A stretch of 64,000 nucleotides of DNA from Sphingomonas beigongshangi (GTDB lineage Bacteria; Pseudomonadota; Alphaproteobacteria; Sphingomonadales; Sphingomonadaceae), in the NCBI RefSeq assembly GCF_016820445.1, contig NZ_JADHDT010000001.1, positions 558,001 to 622,000 of the forward strand. Reading direction: 5' to 3'. Below, piece by piece: positions 33,517-46,691 of the stretch. The notes below the pieces were generated by a model. It saw only the letters and a program-made list of their open reading frames with translations, did not search any database and had not been told where the DNA came from. How positions within the stretch are numbered: the first letter of the stretch is position 1; each line of letters begins with the position of its first letter. The position numbers and the translations under genes were made by a program.

Positions 33517-35052
33517 GTGAGTGAAGCCGACCCCCAGCAGAGCTTCCGCGGTGTCGAGGCCGCAACCGGCCAGCCGCTCGAACCCGCCTATGCGGTGAGC
33601 ACGCTCGCCGACGTCGATGCGGCCTGCGCCGCGGCGGACGCGGCCTTCGATGCCTATCGTGCCACCGATGCGGAGGCGCGCGCCGCGTTCCTGGAGGCGA
33701 TCGCGGAGGAGATCATGGCGCTCGGCGACGCTTTGCTCGATCGCGCCGCAAAGGAAAGCGGCCTCCCGCTCGCACGCCTGACCGGCGAGCGTGGCCGTAC
33801 GGTCGGCCAGCTCAAGCTGTTCGCGGAGGTGGTACGCGCCGGCCGCTGGCGCGGTGTGCGGGTCGATCCCGCGCAGCCCGATCGGCAGCCGTTGCCGCGC
33901 CCTGACCTTCGTCTCCGCATGATTCCCGTCGGCCCGGTGGCGGTGTTCGGCGCATCCAACTTCCCCCTCGCCTTCTCCACCGCCGGCGGCGACACCGCGA
34001 GCGCCCTGGCGGCAGGGTGCCCGGTGGTGGTGAAGGGTCATCCCGCGCACCCCGGCACCGACGCGATGGTCGCCGACGCTATCCGCGCGGCGGCCAAGCG
34101 CACCGGCATGCCCGACGGCGTATTCGGCCATGTGCGCGGACCCGCCAACGATCTCGGCGCGGCGCTGGTCGCGGACCCGCGCATCGCGGCGGTCGGATTC
34201 ACCGGTTCGCGCGCCGGCGGCCTGGCGCTCGTCCGCATCGCGCAGAGCCGCGACGTGCCGATCCCCGTCTATGCGGAGATGTCGAGCATCAACCCCGTAG
34301 TACTGATGCCGCACGCGCTCGCCGATCGCGGCGCCGCGCTCGGCACGGCTTTCGTCGGATCGCTGACGATGGGCGCCGGGCAGTTCTGCACCAATCCGGG
34401 GCTGTTGCTCGCGGTGGAGGGGCCCGGTCTCGACGCCTTCGTCGTGGCGGCGCAGGAGGCGCTGGCCGCACACGACCCGCAGCCGATGCTGACCGGCGGC
34501 ATCCGCCAGGCGTTCGCGCATGGCACCGCGGCGCTCGCCGCCAATCCGCAGGTCGACGAACTCGGTGCCGGCCGCACCGGCGACGGCGTGGCGCGCGAAA
34601 CGGCGCGCTTCTTCTCGACCACGTCGGATGCGTTCCTCGCCGACGAGTCGATGGGGCACGAAGTGTTCGGCGCCTCTTCGTTGCTCGTCCGTTGCGCGGA
34701 CATGGCGGCGCTCGCCAAGGTGCTCGCGACGGTTGAGGGGCAGCTCACCGCGACCTTGCACATGGACGCTGAGGACCGCGCCGCCGCCGCGCCCTTGATC
34801 CCGATCCTGGAGCGGAAGGCCGGCCGCATCCTCGCCAATGGCTGGCCGACGGGTGTCGAAGTCGCGCATGCGATGGTGCATGGCGGCCCGTTCCCTGCAA
34901 CGTCTGATGGCCGCACCACCTCGGTTGGAACGCTGGCGATCGACCGCTATCTCCGCCCCGTCTGCTACCAGGACCTGCCCGCAGACCTGCTGCCGCCCGA
35001 ACTGCGCGACGGTGCCGCGGGTCCCAGGCTCGTTGACGGCAAGGCGGAATAA
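33517..35052 (+). CDS. Alpha-ketoglutarate semialdehyde dehydrogenase (ALDH family)
   Basis: A 511-residue aldehyde dehydrogenase of the ketoglutarate-semialdehyde type. Visible: GPVAVFGASNFPLAFSTAGG in the NAD(P)-binding domain, GFTGSRAGG, EMSSINPV with the general-base Glu, and GQFCTNPGL with the catalytic Cys. It would oxidise 2,5-dioxopentanoate to 2-oxoglutarate, the last step of the non-phosphorylating L-arabinose, D-xylose or glucarate routes. GTG 33517 is preferred over GTG 33505 because GGAG lies 6 nt upstream. It stands at the head of the strand carrying dgoK-dgoA-AraD1-galDH, but a hairpin and an operator separate it from them. Confidence 0.87.
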   Translation: MSEADPQQSFRGVEAATGQPLEPAYAVSTLADVDAACAAADAAFDAYRATDAEARAAFLEAIAEEIMALGDALLDRAAKESGLPLARLTGERGRTVGQLKLFAEVVRAGRWRGVRVDPAQPDRQPLPRPDLRLRMIPVGPVAVFGASNFPLAFSTAGGDTASALAAGCPVVVKGHPAHPGTDAMVADAIRAAAKRTGMPDGVFGHVRGPANDLGAALVADPRIAAVGFTGSRAGGLALVRIAQSRDVPIPVYAEMSSINPVVLMPHALADRGAALGTAFVGSLTMGAGQFCTNPGLLLAVEGPGLDAFVVAAQEALAAHDPQPMLTGGIRQAFAHGTAALAANPQVDELGAGRTGDGVARETARFFSTTSDAFLADESMGHEVFGASSLLVRCADMAALAKVLATVEGQLTATLHMDAEDRAAAAPLIPILERKAGRILANGWPTGVEVAHAMVHGGPFPATSDGRTTSVGTLAIDRYLRPVCYQDLPADLLPPELRDGAAGPRLVDGKAE

Positions 35053-35058
35053 GCATTT

Positions 35059-35085
35059 GTCCCCCTCCCCAGGCCGGAGGGGGAC
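35059..35085 (+). terminator. Hairpin after the ALDH gene
   Basis: Perfect 10-bp stem GTCCCCCTCC / GGAGGGGGAC with a 7-base loop, 7 bp past the stop. It has no clear U-tract, so it may be a weak terminator or an mRNA-end stabiliser. Confidence 0.6.
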
Positions 35086-35116
35086 GCAACGGGTTGACCC
35101 GGCAGCCAAGCAGAAG

Positions 35117-35134
35117 ATATTGTCTAACAAATAG
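35117..35134. promoter_or_regulatory. Putative operator 2, before dgoK
   Basis: ATATTGTCTAACAAATAG with core GTCTAAC (35122-35128), the least perfect of the four related sites, 27 bp upstream of the dgoK GTG. Confidence 0.5.
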
Positions 35135-35154
35135 GGAGAGGAGCATCTGCGCCG

Positions 35155-36024
35155 GTGAGCGACGCCTGTATCGCGATCGACTGGGGAACGACCAACCGCC
35201 GCGCCTATCTGCTGGGCGCGGACGGTACGATCCGCGATTCGATCCGCGACGATCGCGGCGTGCTGGCGATGGCGCCCGACGGCTATCGGCGGGATATCGC
35301 CGCGTTCCGCAGCCGCTGGGGCGCCCTGCCGGTGATCGCGGCCGGAATGGTCGGCTCGACGCGCGGCTGGCACGAGGCCCCCTATGTCCCCGCTCCGACG
35401 GACCTCGATGCGCTCGCCGCGGCCTGCCTGCGGCTCGACGGCGATGTGGCGATCGTCCCGGGCGTCGCGCTGACCGGACCGCGCAGCGACGTCATGCGCG
35501 GCGAAGAGGTCCAGGCGCTCGGTGCGGTCGCTGCCCGCCTCGTTCCGGCCGATGCCCTGCTCGCGCAGCCCGGCACGCACAACAAGTGGATCAGCATGCG
35601 GGGCGGCCGGATCGCCGATTTCGCGACCGCGATGACGGGCGAACTTTTCGCGCTGCTGAAGGGGCATGGCATCCTCGCAGGCATGCTCGACGGTGCGGTT
35701 GCCGATGGCGGAGCCTTTCGCGCCGGCATCGCCCGGGGCGTAAAGGCGTGCGATCTCGCGACCGCCCTGTTCGAGGTCCGGGCCGGCGTCTTGCTTGGGA
35801 CACTCGCGGGGGAGGACGCCGCCGCCTTCGCCAGCGGCGTGCTGATCGGCGCGGACGTCGGCGCGCGCAGCGATGTGTCCGGCGCTACCGTGCACCTGCT
35901 GGCGACCGGCGCGCTCGCCGATCTCTATGCCGCCGCGATCCGCATCTGCGGCGGCACGACGGTAACGATCGACAGCCAGGCTGCCTTCGCCGCCGGCGCC
36001 CATGCTCTTTGGAAGCGGATATGA
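35155..36024 (+). CDS. dgoK: 2-dehydro-3-deoxygalactonokinase
   Basis: A 289-residue DgoK-family sugar-acid kinase phosphorylating 2-keto-3-deoxygalactonate at C6. Seen: N-terminal ACIAIDWGTTNRRAYLL (phosphate-1 motif), AAGMVGSTRGWHEAPY, PGTHNKWISMRGGRI and the C-terminal ICGGTTVTIDSQAA. Length matches the family (about 290). The start is GTG 35155, with GAGGAG 11 nt upstream. Its stop overlaps the dgoA ATG, and the product goes straight to that aldolase. The operon continues dgoA, AraD1, galactose dehydrogenase with start-stop overlaps throughout. Confidence 0.93.
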   Translation: MSDACIAIDWGTTNRRAYLLGADGTIRDSIRDDRGVLAMAPDGYRRDIAAFRSRWGALPVIAAGMVGSTRGWHEAPYVPAPTDLDALAAACLRLDGDVAIVPGVALTGPRSDVMRGEEVQALGAVAARLVPADALLAQPGTHNKWISMRGGRIADFATAMTGELFALLKGHGILAGMLDGAVADGGAFRAGIARGVKACDLATALFEVRAGVLLGTLAGEDAAAFASGVLIGADVGARSDVSGATVHLLATGALADLYAAAIRICGGTTVTIDSQAAFAAGAHALWKRI

Positions 36025-36662
36025 TGACCGACCTTGCCGATCGTTACCGGGCAGCCTTCGCCGCCTGCCCCCTCATCGCGATTTTGCGCGGCCTGACTCC
36101 CGAGGAAGCGCCCGCGATCGGCGATGCGCTGGTGGAGGCGGGCATCACGCTGATCGAGGTGCCGCTCAACTCGCCGCGACCGCTCGACAGCATCCGGTTG
36201 CTCGCCGACCGGCTGTCCGGGCGCGCGCTGGTCGGCGCGGGGACGGTACTGACCGAGGGCGCGGTCGCCGATGTCGCGGCCGCCGGTGGGGCGTTGATCG
36301 TCTCTCCCAACACCGATCCGATCGTGATCCGTGCCAGCGCCGCGCGCGGGCTGATCTCGCTGCCCGGCTACTTCACGCCGAGCGAGGCCTTTGCGGCGCT
36401 GGCGGCGGGCGCGACCGCGCTGAAACTCTTCCCCGCAGAGGGCGCCAGCCCCGCGATGCTCAAGGCGCAGCGTGCGGTGTTGCCCCGCGACATCGCCGTG
36501 CTCGCCGTCGGCGGTGTTTCGCCGGAGACGATCCCGGCCTGGCGCGCCGCCGGCGCCGACGGATTCGGGCTCGGCTCCAACCTCTACCGCAGCGGCAAGG
36601 CCGCCGCCGATGTCGCGGCGGATGCCGCGCGTTTCGTTTCCGCCATCAAGGATCCGGCATGA
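36021..36662 (+). CDS. dgoA: 2-dehydro-3-deoxy-6-phosphogalactonate aldolase
   Basis: A 213-residue class I aldolase of the KDPG/KDPGal family that splits KDPGal to pyruvate and glyceraldehyde-3-phosphate. Markers: PLIAILRGLTPEEA, the acid/base Glu in ITLIEVPLNSPRP, GAGTVLT, and the Schiff-base Lys in ATALKLFPAE. The ILRG start and PLNSP block favour galactonate over gluconate specificity, in line with the neighbour dgoK. ATG 36021 overlaps the dgoK stop; a second ATG follows at 36024. Ends with ATGA overlap into the AraD1 gene. Confidence 0.92.
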   Translation: MMTDLADRYRAAFAACPLIAILRGLTPEEAPAIGDALVEAGITLIEVPLNSPRPLDSIRLLADRLSGRALVGAGTVLTEGAVADVAAAGGALIVSPNTDPIVIRASAARGLISLPGYFTPSEAFAALAAGATALKLFPAEGASPAMLKAQRAVLPRDIAVLAVGGVSPETIPAWRAAGADGFGLGSNLYRSGKAAADVAADAARFVSAIKDPA

Positions 36663-37654
36663 CCTCTACCCGCCTCCTCCAGCATCGCGGCGTCGACGGC
36701 CGTCGTCGGGTCATCCTGTCGGACGCCGACGGCAGCCGCTTCCTCAACGGTGTCGACAGCACGCTGGCCCTCGCCCGCGCCGCGATCGCGGACGGCGTCA
36801 CGCTTCTCGGGGCCGCCCGTGCGCGGGCGACCGACGACCGTATCGACCTCGATGCGGCGCTTGCCGACGGCCACCTGCTTCCCGCGATCGACCATGACGA
36901 CACGGCGCGGCTGACGCTCGCCGGGACCGGGCTCACCCACCTCGGTTCCGCCGAGGGGCGCGACGCGATGCACAAGGCGGCGGCGTCCAGCGACACGCCG
37001 ACCGATTCGATGCGCATGTTCCTGGAGGGCGTCGAGGGCGGCAAGCCGGCCGCCGGCACGGTCGGCCAGCAGCCGGAATGGTTCTACAAGGGCGATGGTC
37101 TGGCGCTGGTCGGCCCCGGCCAGCCGCTGACGTCGCCTTCCTTCGCGCAGGACGGCGGCGAGGAACCGGAACTCGCAGGCATATACCTGATCGGGGATGA
37201 CGGCACGCCCTTCCGTCTCGGCGTCGCGCTCGCCAACGAATTCAGCGACCATGTCACCGAGCGGCACAATTATCTGTGGCTCGCGCATTCGAAGCTGCGC
37301 CAGGCGGCGCTGGGCGCCGAGCTGCTGATCGGCGACGTGCCCCGCGACATCCGCGGCACCAGTCGCATCCTCCGCGATGGCCAGACGTTGTGGGAGAAGC
37401 CGTTCCTGACGGGCGAGGACAACATGTCCCATACGCTCGCCAATCTGGAGCATCACCACTTCAAATATGCCGGCTTCCGCCGCCCGGGGGATGTCCACGT
37501 GCACTTCTTCGGCACCGCCACCCTGTCCTTTTCCGATCAGGTCCGGACGCAGCCGGGTGACGTCTTCGAAATCGAGGCCGCGCCATTCACGCTGCCGCTG
37601 CGCAATCCGCTGGCGGTCGCCGGGGACGCGCCGGTCGCGGTGCGCGTGCTGTGA
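36659..37654 (+). CDS. araD1: AraD1-type fumarylacetoacetate-hydrolase-fold protein
   Basis: A 331-residue protein of the FAH fold (AraD1 type). PEWFYKGDG, EEPELAGIYLIGDDG, LANEFSDH and FGTATLSF match the metal-binding FAH core. FAH-fold members of this type act as 2-keto-3-deoxy-L-arabonate or -D-xylonate dehydratases giving ketoglutarate semialdehyde. That fits the semialdehyde dehydrogenase 1.6 kb upstream and gives the locus an oxidative pentose route next to DgoK/DgoA. Start ATG overlaps dgoA, stop overlaps the galDH GTG. Exact substrate not proven; a hydrolase of another 2-keto-3-deoxy acid remains possible. Confidence 0.85.
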   Translation: MTSTRLLQHRGVDGRRRVILSDADGSRFLNGVDSTLALARAAIADGVTLLGAARARATDDRIDLDAALADGHLLPAIDHDDTARLTLAGTGLTHLGSAEGRDAMHKAAASSDTPTDSMRMFLEGVEGGKPAAGTVGQQPEWFYKGDGLALVGPGQPLTSPSFAQDGGEEPELAGIYLIGDDGTPFRLGVALANEFSDHVTERHNYLWLAHSKLRQAALGAELLIGDVPRDIRGTSRILRDGQTLWEKPFLTGEDNMSHTLANLEHHHFKYAGFRRPGDVHVHFFGTATLSFSDQVRTQPGDVFEIEAAPFTLPLRNPLAVAGDAPVAVRVL

Positions 37655-38592
37655 GCGGGCCGATCCGCCTCGCACTCGTCGGCATGGGCAAGATCGCGCG
37701 CGACCAGCATCTGCCCGCGATCGCCGCCGATCCGCACTTCGAACTCGTCGCGACGGTCAGCCGCCATGGCGGCCCCGAAGGCGACCTGCCCTTCTTTCCC
37801 GATATCCACGCGCTCGCCGCCAGCGACGTTTCGGTCGATGCGGTCGCGCTGTGCACGCCGCCGCAGGTCCGCCGCGCCATTGCCGAGACGGCGATCGCGA
37901 AGGGCTGGCACGTCTTCCTGGAAAAGCCGCCCGGCGCGACGCTGGCGGAGGTGGAGTCGCTGCGCCTTGCTGCGGAGGCCAGGGGCATCAGCCTCTTCGC
38001 CAGTTGGCATTCACGCTATGCGCCAGGCGTCGAACCCGCGCGGGCATGGCTCGCCGGCAAGACGCTGCGCGGGGTGACGATCACCTGGCGCGAGGACGTG
38101 CGCGTCTGGCATCCCGGACAGGCCTGGATATGGCAGCCGGGTGGCTTCGGCGTCTTCGACCCCGGGATCAACGCGCTGTCGATCGCGACGCATATCCTGC
38201 CGCGGCCGTTCTTCGTCGAGGAGGCGGAACTCGACGTACCGTCAAATTGCGCGGCGCCGATCGCGGCAAGGATCGCCTTTCGCGACACCGCCGATGTGCC
38301 GATCGCGATGGATCTCGATTTCCGCCAGGAAGGACCGCAGAGCTGGGACATCGTCGTCGAGACCGAGTCCGGCACGCTGACGCTCGCCAAGGGCGGATCG
38401 GAACTGTCGATCGGGGGCGGCGAGATCCCGGTGGCGGAAGACGCGCTGCATGGCGAATATCCCGGCCTCTATGCGCGCTTCGCGGAGATCGTCGCGGCGG
38501 GCGTTTCCGACGTCGATGTCGCGCCCCTGCGCCATGTCGCCGATGCGTTCCTGCGCGGGCGCCACGTCAGCGTCGACCCCTTCTTCGAATGA
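37651..38592 (+). CDS. D-galactose / L-arabinose 1-dehydrogenase (Gfo/Idh/MocA)
   Basis: A 313-residue NAD(P)-dependent dehydrogenase. The Rossmann motif LALVGMGKIARDQHLPAI is at the N-terminus, the conserved catalytic-site EKPPGAT follows at about residue 91, and GGFGVFDPGINALSI holds the Asp and Asn region of the substrate pocket. It oxidises the sugar at C1 to the lactone. Related Azospirillum and pseudomonad enzymes use both D-galactose and L-arabinose, whose C1-C4 stereochemistry is the same. The GTG start overlaps the previous stop (GTGA). It is the last gene of the operon and is followed by a convergent hairpin shared with the beta-galactosidase gene. Confidence 0.88.
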   Translation: MSGPIRLALVGMGKIARDQHLPAIAADPHFELVATVSRHGGPEGDLPFFPDIHALAASDVSVDAVALCTPPQVRRAIAETAIAKGWHVFLEKPPGATLAEVESLRLAAEARGISLFASWHSRYAPGVEPARAWLAGKTLRGVTITWREDVRVWHPGQAWIWQPGGFGVFDPGINALSIATHILPRPFFVEEAELDVPSNCAAPIAARIAFRDTADVPIAMDLDFRQEGPQSWDIVVETESGTLTLAKGGSELSIGGGEIPVAEDALHGEYPGLYARFAEIVAAGVSDVDVAPLRHVADAFLRGRHVSVDPFFE

Positions 38593-38598
38593 TCCCGC

Positions 38599-38633
38599 GA
38601 GGGAACGGCGCGACGACGACGCGCCCTTCCCTC
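38599..38633. terminator. Hairpin between convergent galDH and lacZ
   Basis: Arms GAGGGAA (38599-38605) and TTCCCTC (38627-38633) with an inner GGCGCG/CGCGCC stem. It lies 7 bp past the dehydrogenase stop and could terminate transcription from both sides, although the T-run is weak. Confidence 0.6.
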
Positions 38634-38698
38634 CTGGCACGGATCGCCCGATCGAGCGAACGCGCGGCGCTACGCCGTCCGTACCAGGAAGAGACGCA

Positions 38699-42082
<3,384 letters not shown>

Positions 42083-43894
42083 TCAGTGATTGTCGCGCGG
42101 TAGCCCCATGGTCTGCGCGATGCGCTGATACTTCTCCGCGCCCTCCAGGATCGCGCCCGTGTTCATCTGACCGACGACGGACCGCTGGATTTCCTGCCAG
42201 GGCGTCTGCGACGCCGGATAGGGGTAGCCGCCCGCCGCCTCGAGCGCCGCGCGGCGTTCAGCAAGTTCCTCGTCCGGGATCAGCACGTCGACCGAGCCCT
42301 TGTTGAGGTCGATGCGGACGCGGTCGCCGGTGCGGAGCAGCGCGAGGCCACCCATTGCCGCCGCCTCAGGCGAGGCATTGAGGATCGACGGGCTGCCGCT
42401 GGTGCCGGACTGGCGGCCATCGCCGACGCACGGCAGCGCATGGACGCCTTCGGTGATCAGATAGGCGGGCGGACGCATGTTGACGACCTCCGCCGCACCC
42501 GGATAGCCGACGGGCCCGGCGCCCCGCATGAACATCAGCGTCTGCGGCGTGATGCCGAGCGCGGGATCGTCGATACGGTGATGGTAATCCTCCGGGCCGT
42601 CGAACACCACCGCCGGCCCCTCGAACGCACCCGGATCATCCGGGTTGGACAGGTAGCGCGTCCGGAATTCCTCGGAGATCACGCTGGTCTTCATGATCGC
42701 GGCGTCGAACAGATTGCCCGACAGGACGATGAAGCCCGCCCGCTCCTTCAACGGCCGGTCGAACGGGCGGATCACCGCCTCGTCCTCGATCCGCGCGTCG
42801 CGGCAATTGTCGCCCATCGTGCGTCCGTTGGCCGTGATCGCGTCCTCGTGGATCAGCCCCTGCGCCATTAGCTGGCTGACCACCGCGGGCACGCCGCCGG
42901 CCCGATAGTAATCCTCACCCAGATATTCGCCCGCCGGCTGCAGGTTGACGAGAAGCGGCACGTCGTGTCCCTGCTCCTGCCAGTCGGTCAGCGGCAGGTC
43001 GACGCCGACATGACGCGCCAGCGCGGCCAGATGGATCGGCGCGTTGGTCGACCCGCCGATCGCCGAGTTGACGCGGATCGCGTTGTGGAAGGCCTGCTTC
43101 GTCAGGATGTCGGACGGCTTCAGGTCCTCGTGCACCATGTCGACGATGCGCTTGCCCGTGCGCCACGCCACTTCCTGGCGGTCGCGATAGGGGGCCGGGA
43201 TCGCAGCCGACCCCGGCAACGACATGCCCAGCGCCTCCGCGAGGCTGTTCATCGTCGTCGCCGTACCCATGGTGTTGCAATAGCCGGTCGAGGGCGCCGA
43301 GGAGGCGACGAGGCGGATGAATTCCGCGTCGTCGATCTCGCCGGCGGCGAGCATCTGACGCGCCTTCCAGACGATCGTGCCGGAGCCCGTCCGCTCGCCC
43401 TTGTGCCAGCCGTTCAGCATCGGCCCGACCGACAGCGCGATCGCCGGGATGTTCACCGTCGCCGCCGCCATCAGACAGGCCGGCGTGGTCTTGTCGCAAC
43501 CGATCGTCAGCACGACGCCGTCGAGCGGATAGCCGTACAGCACCTCGACGATGCCCAGATAGGCGAGGTTGCGATCGAGGCCCGCGGTTGGGCGCTTGCC
43601 GGTCTCCTGGATCGGGTGGACCGGAAATTCGATCGCGATGCCGCCGGCCTCGCGGATACCCTCCCGCACCCGCTCCGCCAGCACCAGATGGTGCCGGTTG
43701 CACGGCGACAGGTCGCTGCCCGTCTGCGCGATACCGATGATCGGCTTGCCGGAGCGCAGTTCCTCCAGGCTGAGGCCGAAATTGAGATACCGCTCCAGAT
43801 AGAGCGCCGTCATGTCGATGTTCGCCGGATTGTCGAACCAGGCGCGACTGCGCAGTTGCTTCGGGGCGTCGCCCATCTGGGCATCGGTGGTCAT
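42083..43894 (-). CDS. IlvD/EDD-family sugar-acid dehydratase (galactonate/arabinonate)
   Basis: A 603-residue dehydratase of the IlvD/EDD family. The pattern fits the sugar-acid subgroup with a [2Fe-2S] cluster: candidate ligands C65 (LSPCNRHH), C133 ([10 protein letters not shown], with K135 next to the Mg site) and C206 (STGYCNTMG), and the catalytic Ser in [11 protein letters not shown]. It removes water from galactonate or L-arabinonate to give the 2-keto-3-deoxy acid used by DgoK or by AraD1. ATG 43894 has GGAG 7 nt upstream and lies 13 bp after the epimerase stop, so galM and this gene are one operon. Acid specificity cannot be fixed; family members often accept several. Confidence 0.9.
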   Translation of the reverse strand: MTTDAQMGDAPKQLRSRAWFDNPANIDMTALYLERYLNFGLSLEELRSGKPIIGIAQTGSDLSPCNRHHLVLAERVREGIREAGGIAIEFPVHPIQETGKRPTAGLDRNLAYLGIVEVLYGYPLDGVVLTIGCDKTTPACLMAAATVNIPAIALSVGPMLNGWHKGERTGSGTIVWKARQMLAAGEIDDAEFIRLVASSAPSTGYCNTMGTATTMNSLAEALGMSLPGSAAIPAPYRDRQEVAWRTGKRIVDMVHEDLKPSDILTKQAFHNAIRVNSAIGGSTNAPIHLAALARHVGVDLPLTDWQEQGHDVPLLVNLQPAGEYLGEDYYRAGGVPAVVSQLMAQGLIHEDAITANGRTMGDNCRDARIEDEAVIRPFDRPLKERAGFIVLSGNLFDAAIMKTSVISEEFRTRYLSNPDDPGAFEGPAVVFDGPEDYHHRIDDPALGITPQTLMFMRGAGPVGYPGAAEVVNMRPPAYLITEGVHALPCVGDGRQSGTSGSPSILNASPEAAAMGGLALLRTGDRVRIDLNKGSVDVLIPDEELAERRAALEAAGGYPYPASQTPWQEIQRSVVGQMNTGAILEGAEKYQRIAQTMGLPRDNH

Positions 43895-43907
43895 GGATAG
43901 GCTCCGG

Positions 43908-45050
43908 TCAGCGCGCCACGGAGACGCGATAGATCATGCGGTGGTGATAGGGCTTGCCCGGGTCGACGCGGGCCGATCCGAACGCGGGGTGATTGGGGGT
44001 GTCCGGAAACTTCTGCGGCTCCAGCGCGAAACCGTCGCCCATCCGATAGACGTGGCCCTGCTTGCCGACGATCGTCCCGTCGAGGAAATTGCCCGAATAG
44101 AATTGCACGCCCGGCTCCGTCGTCAGCACCTCGAGCACGCGTCCCGACGCGGGGTCCTCGACGCGCGCCGCCAGCTTCGGCTGCGCGGTAGAGCCGCTGT
44201 CCAGGACGAAATTGTGATCGTAACCGCGGCCGATCACGATCTGCGGATCGCGTCCGTCGCGCACGTCCTGACCGATGACGCGTCCGCGCGTGAAGTCGAA
44301 CACCGTCCCTGCCACGGCCTTCATCTCGCCCGTGGGGATCAGCTTGTCGTCCACCGGGGTGTAGCGCGCGGCGGGCACCGTCATCCGCTGCGCATAAATT
44401 CCCCCTGCCGATCCCTCACCGGCCAGGTTGAATAGGGCGTGGTTGGTCAGGTTGACGATCGTCGGCGCGTCGGTTTTCGCCTCATAGTCGATCGTGAGCG
44501 CCCCCGTATCGTCCAGCGTGTAGGTGGTCGTCACCTCCAGCTTGCCGGGATAGCCCTGATCGCCCGCAGGGCTGGTCATCGCCAGCGTCACGCTCGCCTG
44601 CGGCCCCTGACGGACCGAGACGATCCGCCACACCGCCTTGTCGAAGCCGGTCGTGCCGCCGTGCAGCGAATTGGTCTTGTCGTTGAGCGGCAGCTGATAG
44701 GTCTTGCCGTCGAGCACGAACCGACCGCCCGCGATGCGGTTGGCGTAGCGGCCGACCGTCTGCCCCCAGAAATTCGGCTGGGTGACATATTCCGACGCCG
44801 TATCGTGGCCGAGCGTGATGTCGGCCACCTTGCCGTTGCGATCGGGCGCCTCGAACGCCTGCAGCGTCGCGCCGAGCGTCATGATGCGCGCCTTGACCCC
44901 ATTGGCGCCGGCCAGCGTCACGGCCTCGATCTTCGTTCCGTCCGGCAATTGACCGAAGGCGCCGCGCGTCGCGGTGGCGGCGGAGGCCGCTCCGGGGATC
45001 GACAGACTCGCTAGCACGGCGGACGACAACAGCGTGGCAACCTTTCGCAT
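43908..45050 (-). CDS. galM: Exported aldose 1-epimerase (mutarotase)
   Basis: A 380-residue GalM-type mutarotase with a signal peptide (cleavage near GAASA), acting in the periplasm on galactose freed by the exported beta-galactosidase. Family residues: [27 protein letters not shown], the catalytic His in [21 protein letters not shown] and the catalytic Glu in [22 protein letters not shown] lies 4 nt before the ATG. It heads the operon with the dehydratase and is divergent from the sugar permease, with operator 4 between them. Confidence 0.92.
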   Translation of the reverse strand: MRKVATLLSSAVLASLSIPGAASAATATRGAFGQLPDGTKIEAVTLAGANGVKARIMTLGATLQAFEAPDRNGKVADITLGHDTASEYVTQPNFWGQTVGRYANRIAGGRFVLDGKTYQLPLNDKTNSLHGGTTGFDKAVWRIVSVRQGPQASVTLAMTSPAGDQGYPGKLEVTTTYTLDDTGALTIDYEAKTDAPTIVNLTNHALFNLAGEGSAGGIYAQRMTVPAARYTPVDDKLIPTGEMKAVAGTVFDFTRGRVIGQDVRDGRDPQIVIGRGYDHNFVLDSGSTAQPKLAARVEDPASGRVLEVLTTEPGVQFYSGNFLDGTIVGKQGHVYRMGDGFALEPQKFPDTPNHPAFGSARVDPGKPYHHRMIYRVSVAR

Positions 45051-45096
45051 CGTTCTCCTCCCGACCGGCCGTTTCCTGATTGACCGTGTCTAGGAC

Positions 45097-45120
45097 GGCT
45101 TATAGTCAGACATATAAGAG
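45097..45120. promoter_or_regulatory. Putative operator 4, galM / permease divergent promoter
   Basis: CTTATAGTCAGACATATAAG, a near-perfect palindrome around GTCAGAC (45105-45111), lies between the galM and permease starts. It is the most symmetrical of the four related sites and the best template for the motif. Confidence 0.6.
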
Positions 45121-45198
45121 CGCAAGCGATTGTGCCGGGGGATACCAGACTTGATGTCCGCCCGGCCGCAACAGCGCCGCGTTGCCAAGGAGAGGATC

Positions 45199-46500
45199 AT
45201 GCCCGGACCGATGGTTGCCAACACCGCAGCGAGAGGGGGGACGGGCTCTTCGGCGTCCTATGGCCCCGCGCTCGCGCTGCTCGCCTCCCTGTTCTTCATG
45301 TGGGGCTTCATCACCGTCATCAACAACACGCTGCTGCCGCACCTGCGCAGCGTGTTCGAGCTGAACTATTTCCAGACGGGCCTGATCGAGTCGGTATGGT
45401 TCATCGGCTATCTGCTGGCCTCGATCCCGGCCGCGAAACTGATCGAGCGGATCGGCTATCAGCGTGCGTTGACGGCGGGCCTGGGCGTGATGACGATCGG
45501 CTCGCTCGGCATGATCCTGGCGGCGTCGCTGGTGTCTTATGGCATCACCGTCGCATCGCTGTTCGTCGTTTCATGCGGCATCGCATTGCTGCAGGTTGCG
45601 GCGAATCCGTATGTCGCGGTGATCGGCCCGCCGGAAAGTGCCGAGGGGCGACTGACGCTCGTCCAGGCCTTCAACACGACGGGTGACGTGCTCGCGATCA
45701 TCTTCGGCAAATATCTGATCCTCGCCCGCACCACGGCGGGCACGGCCGCTCACGGCACGCAGCTCACCGCCGCGCAGCGCATGGCCGACGCGCAGGCGAC
45801 CGAACTGCCCTATCTGATCGTCGCCATCGTGCTGGCGCTGCTTGCGGCCCTGATCGCCCGCGCGAAGCTGCCGGCGCTTGGCGCTGCGACGCAGCGGGTC
45901 AATGCGGAGGATCGCAAGGGCCTGTCGCTATGGAACCATCGCAACCTGGTCCTCGGCTGCGTCGGGATCGCGCTGTGCGTGCTCGGCGAGATCGGCGTCA
46001 GCAGCTATTTCATCAACTTCGTGTCGCAACCCGACGTCGCCAACCTGACCCAGGAACATGCGGCGTCGTACCTGCTGTTCTTCTGGGCGGGAATGATGGT
46101 CGGCCGCTTCGCCGGCGCCGCGCTGATGCGCAAGATCGCGCCGCAGCATGTGCTCGCGCTATTCTCCCTGATCGCGCTGGCCGGCACGTTGACCGCGGCC
46201 TTCGTGACGGGTCCGGCGGCAATGTATGGCCTTATCGTGTCGGGCCTCGGCATCTCGATCATGTTCCCGGCGATCTTCGCACTGGCGATCCGCGGTCTGG
46301 GCCCCCTCACCGAGGAGGGATCGGGACTATTGATCATGTCGATCGCGGGCGGTGCGCTTGCGTCGATCCAGGGCAAGATCGGCGACACCTATGGCCTGCA
46401 CTGGGGCTTTCTGATCCCGGCGGCGTGCGCGCTCTACGTCTTGTCCTATGCGCTCTGGGGCTCGAGACCGACGAACGCGCTGCCCGACCAGCAGCTGTAA
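45199..46500 (+). CDS. FucP/GluP-type MFS sugar permease
   Basis: A 433-residue permease with about 12 hydrophobic segments and the features of the L-fucose/glucose-galactose MFS family: FFMWGFITVINNTLLPHLR at the first helix, FIGYLLASIPAAKLIERIGY, LQVAANPYVAVIGPPESAEGRLTLVQAFNTTG, and GLGISIMFPAIFALAIRGLG. The NPYV and Q-x-x-N-T motifs are characteristic. ATG 45199 has AAGGAGAGG just upstream. It should bring galactose (or glucose, arabinose) across the inner membrane. It is divergent from galM across operator 4. Confidence 0.92.
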   Translation: MPGPMVANTAARGGTGSSASYGPALALLASLFFMWGFITVINNTLLPHLRSVFELNYFQTGLIESVWFIGYLLASIPAAKLIERIGYQRALTAGLGVMTIGSLGMILAASLVSYGITVASLFVVSCGIALLQVAANPYVAVIGPPESAEGRLTLVQAFNTTGDVLAIIFGKYLILARTTAGTAAHGTQLTAAQRMADAQATELPYLIVAIVLALLAALIARAKLPALGAATQRVNAEDRKGLSLWNHRNLVLGCVGIALCVLGEIGVSSYFINFVSQPDVANLTQEHAASYLLFFWAGMMVGRFAGAALMRKIAPQHVLALFSLIALAGTLTAAFVTGPAAMYGLIVSGLGISIMFPAIFALAIRGLGPLTEEGSGLLIMSIAGGALASIQGKIGDTYGLHWGFLIPAACALYVLSYALWGSRPTNALPDQQL

Positions 46501-46630
46501 GCGTCCCCGGATCGACGATCGCGCCGAGGCCGCACTCCCCGTCATCTCGGTCTATCCCGGGGTGGCGTGGGCAGATGGACGGTGCGCGTTGGCAATGTGG
46601 CCGACCCTTCCGGCGAACAGCGTCGCATAA
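46501..46630. other. Intergenic, no feature seen
   Basis: The gap between the permease and metE is more than 500 bp. This first part shows no convincing gene or hairpin; the rest holds the palindrome (46631-46654), the cobalamin riboswitch (46692-46887) and a GC-rich leader to 47033. Confidence 0.5.
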
Positions 46631-46654
46631 AGATATAAAGATATCTTTATATCT
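46631..46654. promoter_or_regulatory. Perfect 24-bp AT-rich palindrome in the metE promoter
   Basis: A perfect inverted repeat whose left half is AGATATAAAGAT and whose right half is ATCTTTATATCT, strikingly AT-rich in this genome. It lies about 40 bp before the riboswitch. AT-rich palindromes of this kind occur at methionine-cycle genes and are bound by ArsR-type SAH-sensing regulators (SahR) in some proteobacteria; that match is from memory and unverified. It could also overlap the promoter. Confidence 0.7.
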
Positions 46655-46691
46655 ATCTTGACGTGGCGGCGAGCATCACCGATGCTTGGGC